NCBI GenBank assembly: GCA_050248995.1
Contig: JBFWRI010000025.1
Coordinates: forward strand, 1 to 25,327
Reading direction: 5' to 3'
DNA from: JBFWRI01 sp050248995
GTDB taxonomy: Bacteria; Pseudomonadota; Alphaproteobacteria; JAIXQD01
Length of the DNA: 25,327 nucleotides
Shown here: one piece after another, positions 21,437-25,327 of the stretch
Layout: each line of letters opens with the position of its first letter
How positions within the stretch are numbered: the stretch's first letter is position 1
Made by a program: the position numbers and the translations under genes
Notes under the pieces: generated by a model
What the model saw: only the letters and a program-made list of their open reading frames with translations
Database searches by the model: none
What the model was told of the DNA's origin: nothing

Positions 21437-21907
21437 ATGACACAGAAACTGACCCAGAAACCCATCGCCCTTGCCGCCGATCACCGTGGCTTTCCCCTGA
21501 AAGAACACATCAAGAAGTGGCTGCAAGCCCATGATTATACTGTGAACGACTTCGGCACGGACCAGGCGGCGAATCGGGTGGACGCCATGGACTACGCGCT
21601 TAAGGTGGTGAAGGAAATCAAAGAAGGCAGGTCGGACTTCGCAATCGCAATATGTGGCAGCGGCCAGATGATGGCCATGACGGCTAACCGCTTCCCTTTT
21701 ATTCGCGCCGCGCTTGTTCACCAAGCCAGTGAAGCCACCGATACCCGCCAGCATCACGATGCAAATGTGCTTGCATTGCCCGCCGACCTTCTTGATCCAT
21801 CAACCACAGAAACCATTGTTCAGACTTTTCTAACAACCGCGCCGCTGGGTGACCGGTATTCCGCGCGCCGTGAAAAATTGAACAAGCTTGATATCAGGGA
21901 GATTTAG
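21437..21907 (+). CDS. rpiB: RpiB/LacA-family sugar-phosphate isomerase (ribose-5-phosphate isomerase B)
   Basis: A 156-residue protein of RpiB size, which interconverts ribose 5-phosphate and ribulose 5-phosphate. Family features are ALAADHRGFPLKEHI (D15, H16), ICGSGQMMAMTANR with the catalytic Cys73, FIRAAL, and HHDANVLAL near residues 106-114. It is a diverged member: the usual VDYPD-like motif reads VDAMDYA, the usual G(T/S)GIGMSIAANK reads GSGQMMAMTANR, and the G after VLAL is replaced by P. Activity on ribose phosphate is therefore likely but not certain. The frame is open to 21395, but the promoter and family alignment favour the ATG at 21437. The stop is one base before the glyA ATG, and rpiB-glyA-nrdR is a common alphaproteobacterial order. 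Confidence 0.9.
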   Translation: MTQKLTQKPIALAADHRGFPLKEHIKKWLQAHDYTVNDFGTDQAANRVDAMDYALKVVKEIKEGRSDFAIAICGSGQMMAMTANRFPFIRAALVHQASEATDTRQHHDANVLALPADLLDPSTTETIVQTFLTTAPLGDRYSARREKLNKLDIREI

Positions 21908-21908
21908 T

Positions 21909-23213
21909 ATGACAGCGACCGCAGCCAAGGTAACAAACATGACCATGACAGCTTTTTACAACCAAGACCTTGCCAGCCGCGACGCTGACGTATTCGCCAC
22001 CATTACCGAAGAGCTGGAACGCCAGCAAAACGGCATTGAACTGATCGCCTCGGAAAACATCGTCAGCCGTGCCGTGCTGCAGGCGCAGGGTAGCATCATG
22101 ACGAACAAGTATGCCGAAGGCTATCCCGGCAAGCGCTATTATGGCGGCTGCTATGCCGTCGATAAAGCCGAGGTGCTGGCCATCGAGCGTGTGTGCAAAC
22201 TGTTTGGCTGTTCGTATGCCAACGTGCAGCCACATTCCGGTTCGCAGGCCAACCAGGGCGTGTTTTTCGCGCTGCTGCAACCGGGCGATACCATTCTGGG
22301 GATGAGCCTTGCCGCCGGTGGCCACCTGACGCACGGCGCCGCACCCAACCAGTCGGGTAAATGGTTCCATGCTGTGCAGTATGGTTTGGATCCGCAAACG
22401 CAGGATATCAATTACGATGAAGTCGAACGTCTGGCGCTGGAATGCCAGCCGAAGCTGATTATCGCTGGCGGCAGCGCCATTCCCCGCACGATTGATTTCG
22501 CCCGTTTTCGTGCGATTGCCGATAAGGTTGGCGCTTATCTTATGGTCGATATGGCACATTTCGCCGGCCTTGTGGCTGGCGGGGCGCATCCGTCACCCTT
22601 CCCGCATGCGCATGTTGTCACCAGCACCACGCACAAAACGTTGCGCGGCCCGCGCGGTGGTTTGATTCTGGCGGACGCGCCGGACATGGGTAAAAAACTG
22701 AACAGCAGCATTTTCCCCGGTCTGCAGGGCGGCCCGCTGATGCATGTGATTGCCGCCAAGGCTGTCGCTTTTGGCGAAGCGCTGCAGCCCGATTTCAAAA
22801 CCTACGCGCAGAACGTCGTTGCCAACTGCAAGGTGATGGGTGACGCGCTGATGGCGCGCGGATACAAACTGGTATCCGGCGGCACCGACACGCACCTGAT
22901 TTTGGTTGACCTGCAGGCGCAGAAAATTACCGGTGCCGATGCCGAAAAAGCACTCGAGCGTGCGCACCTGACATGTAACAAGAACGCCGTGCCGAATGAC
23001 CCGCTGCCGCCCACCAAAACCAGCGGTATTCGTCTGGGCTCGCCGGCGGCCACGTCGCGTGGCTTTGGCGCAGCCGAATTCACGCAGATTGGTACATGGA
23101 TTGCCGATGTGCTGGATGCTCTGGCCAAAGGTGATGCCACAGCCACGGAAACCCGCATAAAGGCCGAAGTAGAAGCCCTTTGCAAGCGCTTCCCCATTTA
23201 CCCAAATCCGTAA
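21909..23213 (+). CDS. glyA: Serine hydroxymethyltransferase
   Basis: A 434-residue PLP enzyme that converts serine and tetrahydrofolate to glycine and 5,10-methylene-THF, the main source of one-carbon units. Key blocks are ELIASENIVSRAV (44-56), NKYAEGYPGKRYYGG (66-80), the HSGSQAN block (109-115), DMAHFAGL (214-221) and the PLP lysine K243 in TTHKTLRGPRGG. The C-terminus has TSGIRLGSPAATSRGF, which binds substrate. The start at 21909 has GGGAG (21897-21901) 7 bases upstream, inside the rpiB end. An ATG at 21939 (MTMTAFYN) is closer to typical family N-termini but has no better signal. It is co-transcribed with rpiB. The nrdR start is 12 bases after its stop. Confidence 0.97.
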   Translation: MTATAAKVTNMTMTAFYNQDLASRDADVFATITEELERQQNGIELIASENIVSRAVLQAQGSIMTNKYAEGYPGKRYYGGCYAVDKAEVLAIERVCKLFGCSYANVQPHSGSQANQGVFFALLQPGDTILGMSLAAGGHLTHGAAPNQSGKWFHAVQYGLDPQTQDINYDEVERLALECQPKLIIAGGSAIPRTIDFARFRAIADKVGAYLMVDMAHFAGLVAGGAHPSPFPHAHVVTSTTHKTLRGPRGGLILADAPDMGKKLNSSIFPGLQGGPLMHVIAAKAVAFGEALQPDFKTYAQNVVANCKVMGDALMARGYKLVSGGTDTHLILVDLQAQKITGADAEKALERAHLTCNKNAVPNDPLPPTKTSGIRLGSPAATSRGFGAAEFTQIGTWIADVLDALAKGDATATETRIKAEVEALCKRFPIYPNP

Positions 23214-23219
23214 TAGTAT
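23214..23219 (+). promoter_or_regulatory. Possible -10 element before nrdR
   Basis: TAGTAT ends 6 bases before the nrdR ATG, the same spacing as in the other predicted leaderless genes. The -35 is poor (TTCCCC with an 18-base spacer at best), so this is tentative and nrdR may simply be read from the glyA transcript. Confidence 0.3.
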
Positions 23220-23225
23220 CCACGG

Positions 23226-23678
23226 ATGCGTTGCCCTTTTTGCGGACATGAAGAATCCCAGGTGAAAGACAGTCGCCCGTCGGAAGACGGCTCGGCCATT
23301 CGCCGTCGTCGCCAGTGCCCGAACTGTGGCGGCCGCTTCACGACGTTCGAACGCGTGCAGCTGCGTGAAATCACCATCATCAAAAGCAACGGCAGCCGCG
23401 AACCCTTTGACCGCGACAAGCTGCACCGTTCGCTAAACCTGTCGTTGCGCAAGCGCCCGGTCGCCGCTGATCGTATCGAGCAGGTGGTCAACAGCATCAC
23501 GCGCCAGCTGGAAACGATGGGCGAAAGCGAAGTGGAATCGCGCGTGCTGGGCGCCATGGTGATGGAAGTGATGAAAACGCTCGATACCGTCGGCTATGTC
23601 CGTTATGCGTCGGTGTACAAGGATTTTCGCGAGCCGCAGGACTTCAACGAATTCGTCGACAGTCTGCAAAAGAAATGA
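23226..23678 (+). CDS. nrdR: Transcriptional repressor NrdR
   Basis: A 150-residue regulator of ribonucleotide reductase genes. The N-terminal zinc ribbon has C3, C6, C31 and C34 (MRCPFCGHEE and QCPNCGGRFTTFERV). The ATP-cone domain follows, with REITIIKSNGSREPFDRDKL (47-66), and YVRYASVYKDF near the end. It binds ATP or dATP and represses nrd operons at NrdR boxes when dATP is high. Length and all metal ligands are standard. No ribosome binding site is visible before the ATG. The TGA stop overlaps the nusB ATG in an ATGA arrangement, so the two are translationally coupled. No nrd gene is in the window. Confidence 0.97.
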   Translation: MRCPFCGHEESQVKDSRPSEDGSAIRRRRQCPNCGGRFTTFERVQLREITIIKSNGSREPFDRDKLHRSLNLSLRKRPVAADRIEQVVNSITRQLETMGESEVESRVLGAMVMEVMKTLDTVGYVRYASVYKDFREPQDFNEFVDSLQKK

Positions 23679-24181
23679 GCAAGACCATCGCCCAGAAACT
23701 GAAGAAAAGCGCCGCGCACGAAGCGAAACGGCTGGCCCGCCTGTCGGCCATGCAGGCCCTGTATCAGGCTGATATCATGCAGCAATCGGCCGTACTGGTT
23801 TTAAAGGAATTCGAGGCGCACCGCCTGATGAACGTCGGCGGCGACATGATCTGGCACGATGCCGATACCGGTGACCGCTTGGGCAGCATCGATGTGATGC
23901 TGATGCGCGATATCGTGGCACTGGCACTGTCACACCGCGAAGCGGTAGAAAACCTGATTAGCGCTAACCTGCCGGCGGGCTGGCCTTACAACCGCCTTGA
24001 AAAACCGCTGCAGATGATTTTGCTGGCGGGCGCCGCCGAACTGTACCAGCAGCCGCAAACACCCGTGGGCGCCATCATCAGCGATTACGTTGATATCGCC
24101 CACGCGTTCTATGACGACAGCAAGGAAAAGGGCATGGTCAATGCCGTGCTGGATAAGGTCGCTAAGGCTGTGCGGTCCTAG
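23675..24181 (+). CDS. nusB: Transcription antitermination protein NusB
   Basis: A 168-residue all-helical RNA-binding factor that joins NusE (S10) on boxA to prevent early termination in rRNA operons. Family blocks are RLARLSAMQALYQADI (about 19-34) and, in the C-terminal half, PLQMILLAGAAELYQQPQTPVGAIISDYVDIAHAF with KGMVNAVLDKVAK at the end. The length is slightly above that of E. coli NusB because of a Lys-rich N-terminal tail, as is usual in alphaproteobacteria. It begins within the nrdR stop. The genes ribD, ribE and ribH, which often sit between nrdR and nusB, are absent here. Confidence 0.95.
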   Translation: MSKTIAQKLKKSAAHEAKRLARLSAMQALYQADIMQQSAVLVLKEFEAHRLMNVGGDMIWHDADTGDRLGSIDVMLMRDIVALALSHREAVENLISANLPAGWPYNRLEKPLQMILLAGAAELYQQPQTPVGAIISDYVDIAHAFYDDSKEKGMVNAVLDKVAKAVRS

Positions 24182-24244
24182 CGCCGCGATTCCGTGCGCA
24201 ACCTGCGTAAATAAGGCCAAAATAGCCGCTTAACCATTCTTTCA

Positions 24245-24276
24245 CGCCCGCCGGGGTACCTTTAAAGGGGCGGGCG
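24245..24276 (+). promoter_or_regulatory. GC-rich inverted repeat covering the start region of the FliL-like gene
   Basis: CGCCCGCC (24245-24252) pairs with GGCGGGCG (24269-24276), and a smaller CCT...AGG pairing lies inside. The 3' arm ends 3 bases before the ATG at 24280 and covers where a ribosome binding site would be. It could hide the site, or be a nusB terminator lacking a T tract. A TTAACCAT half-site resembling CtrA motifs lies at 24230-24237. Confidence 0.45.
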
Positions 24277-24279
24277 AGT

Positions 24280-24690
24280 ATGCGTTTTATCGGGCTTTTC
24301 CTTCTTCTTTTTATGCTGGCGATCGGTTTCGGTGCGCCTGCATCGGCACAGGAATCCGGTGACGGCACCGGACCCACGTATATCCAGATCGCACCGTTCG
24401 TCATTCCTGTCATCGGCCCCAACGGGCCCGAGAAAATGGTGTCGCTGATTATCGTCATCGAGGTGGCGACAGAAGAAAAAGCCAACTTCATCCGTGCGCG
24501 TTTGCCGCGCCTGAATGATGCTTATATCCAAACGCTTTATGGGGCGCTTGATCGCGGCACCGTCAACCGCAACGGATTGATTGATGTAAGTATCCTGAAA
24601 GACAAATTGACAAAAGCGACCGCCAAGGTATTGGGCGACGGCTATGTCGACGATGTGCTGGTGCAAGCCGTCGCCGAACGTCAGATGTAA
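24280..24690 (+). CDS. FliL-like exported protein
   Basis: A 136-residue protein with a clear signal peptide or anchor (MRFIGLFLLLFMLAIGFG then APASAQES). The remaining domain has the FliL pattern: a beta strand (YIQIAPFVIPVI), a strand of L/V alternation (MVSLIIVIEVA), a helix ending RLPRLNDAYIQTLYG, then GLIDVSILKDKLTKATAKVLG and a final strand VDDVLVQAVAERQM. FliL-family proteins sit by the flagellar stator, but this family fold also occurs outside flagella. No flagellar gene is in the window, so a motility role is not supported by context. AQ-ES is a plausible cleavage site, so it may be free in the periplasm rather than anchored. The next gene converges 4 bases away. Confidence 0.6.
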   Translation: MRFIGLFLLLFMLAIGFGAPASAQESGDGTGPTYIQIAPFVIPVIGPNGPEKMVSLIIVIEVATEEKANFIRARLPRLNDAYIQTLYGALDRGTVNRNGLIDVSILKDKLTKATAKVLGDGYVDDVLVQAVAERQM

Positions 24691-24694
24691 TCCG

Positions 24695-25327
24695 TCACGC
24701 TGTTTCCGGCCGCTGGCTTAAGGTCGCCTGTCGCCGCCTTATGTGTGGCGGTATCGCTTTGGTGTTGCCTTTCAATACAGCGCCGCTGCCCATGCCTTTG
24801 CCGCGCGGCAGGCGGGGTATACTTAACTTTGGCAAGTCCTTCTTCAGTTTCTTGCGCAGTTTCTCCAGTGCATTGTGGACATCCGCCAACGGGGCGGGGG
24901 TTGCCTCGCTGTAGCGGGCTTCCAGCTCCTGCTTTTCGCGGTTGGCGTCTTCCAGCGTATAGCCGGGCTTGAACAGCAGTTTGGCGCAGACAAACTGCGC
25001 GATACTCAGATCCACCTTTTCCCCGCGGTAATGAAGGCTGAATCCGGCCATCAGGCGCCGAGGTCGGCACAGTGTGTACCGTTCGCGCACTTCCTGCATT
25101 ATCCTGCGGCGGTTTGAGGTGTAGTGCGTCTGAAAAACCTGCGGCTGGTAAACGGCAGGCTTTGGCTGGCCTTCACTGGACCTCAGCGTTGCGGCTTGCG
25201 ACTGATGCAACTGGCGCAGGTTGCAATAGTTAACGTCGGGCAAAAACCATTCAGGAAAATACTGCGGGATTTTTGTGCGCAGTCCTATCACGCTTTGTGA
25301 ATGCCCGTCTTTGCTTAGCTTGCGCGT
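24695..25327 (-). CDS. Hypothetical basic protein, 5' end outside window
   Basis: The minus-strand frame is open from the window edge to a TGA at 24695-24697. A GTG at 25291 could start a 198-residue protein, but 12 more in-frame codons run to the edge without a stop, so I treat it as truncated. Visible features are a region with Trp and Tyr near the start (YFPEWFLPDVNYC), a middle segment MAGFSLHYRGEKVDLSIAQFV, a charged probable coiled coil (NREKQELEARYSEA and LEKLRKKLKKDLPKL), and a basic tail. I recognise no family. No membrane segment is seen. Confidence 0.5.
   Translation of the reverse strand, partial: TRKLSKDGHSQSVIGLRTKIPQYFPEWFLPDVNYCNLRQLHQSQAATLRSSEGQPKPAVYQPQVFQTHYTSNRRRIMQEVRERYTLCRPRRLMAGFSLHYRGEKVDLSIAQFVCAKLLFKPGYTLEDANREKQELEARYSEATPAPLADVHNALEKLRKKLKKDLPKLSIPRLPRGKGMGSGAVLKGNTKAIPPHIRRRQATLSQRPETA

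Noticed and set aside
1..25327. CRISPR arrays, transposons, integrases, toxin-antitoxin or phage genes
   Set aside because: No regularly spaced repeats, terminal inverted repeats with a transposase, or phage structural or lysis motifs were seen on either strand.

Overview
The window looks like a chromosomal segment of a free-living alphaproteobacterium with GC-rich codon use. The evidence is a glycine-dependent 5-aminolevulinate synthase (the C4 haem route), a DUF2336 protein, an rpiB-glyA-nrdR-nusB cluster, and several TTAA-N7-TTAA-type sites that resemble CtrA boxes. I infer a lineage near Rhodospirillales or Micavibrionales from the mix of genes; the sequence alone does not prove this. No tRNA, rRNA, CRISPR array, insertion sequence or phage module was found. 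No gene-free stretch exceeds 300 bases.

Layout. Positions 1-2014 hold the end of a membrane protein gene, a strong terminator, a GNAT acetyltransferase and ispH. Positions 2131-12581 hold a compact type IVb-like pilus (or type II secretion-like) locus, all on the plus strand. It encodes a lipoprotein secretin, a periplasmic protein joining two ASH-like domains to a PilP/GspC-like domain, a GspE/PilB-type ATPase, a GspF-type platform protein and two bitopic assembly proteins. After a 177-base gap with its own promoter come three pilin-like proteins and a minimal A24 prepilin peptidase. The three pilin-like proteins share the N-terminal block GIAIGPIL, in which the usual Glu5 is replaced by Pro. 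This is the most unusual feature of the window.

secF and hemA follow on the minus strand (12547-14704). A PotF-like binding protein diverges from hemA, then come a DUF2336 protein and uppP (undecaprenyl-diphosphatase). Positions 17974-21329 are an accessory-looking stretch of small unknown genes around an ABC exporter. Positions 21437-24181 carry rpiB, glyA, nrdR and nusB. The window ends with a FliL-like secreted protein and an unknown gene running off the edge.

How it fits together. The secretin, PilP-like protein, bitopic proteins, platform protein and ATPase form a trans-envelope machine. The peptidase would process the pilin-like subunits. The first pilin gene has a near-consensus promoter and a very strong ribosome binding site; the next two have weaker translation signals. 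This suggests one major and two minor (tip or adhesin-like) subunits. A recurring regulatory theme is promoters whose -10 box lies 6-7 bases before the start codon (ispH, uppP, rpiB, and probably the DUF2336 gene, nrdR and the secretin gene), which predicts leaderless mRNAs.
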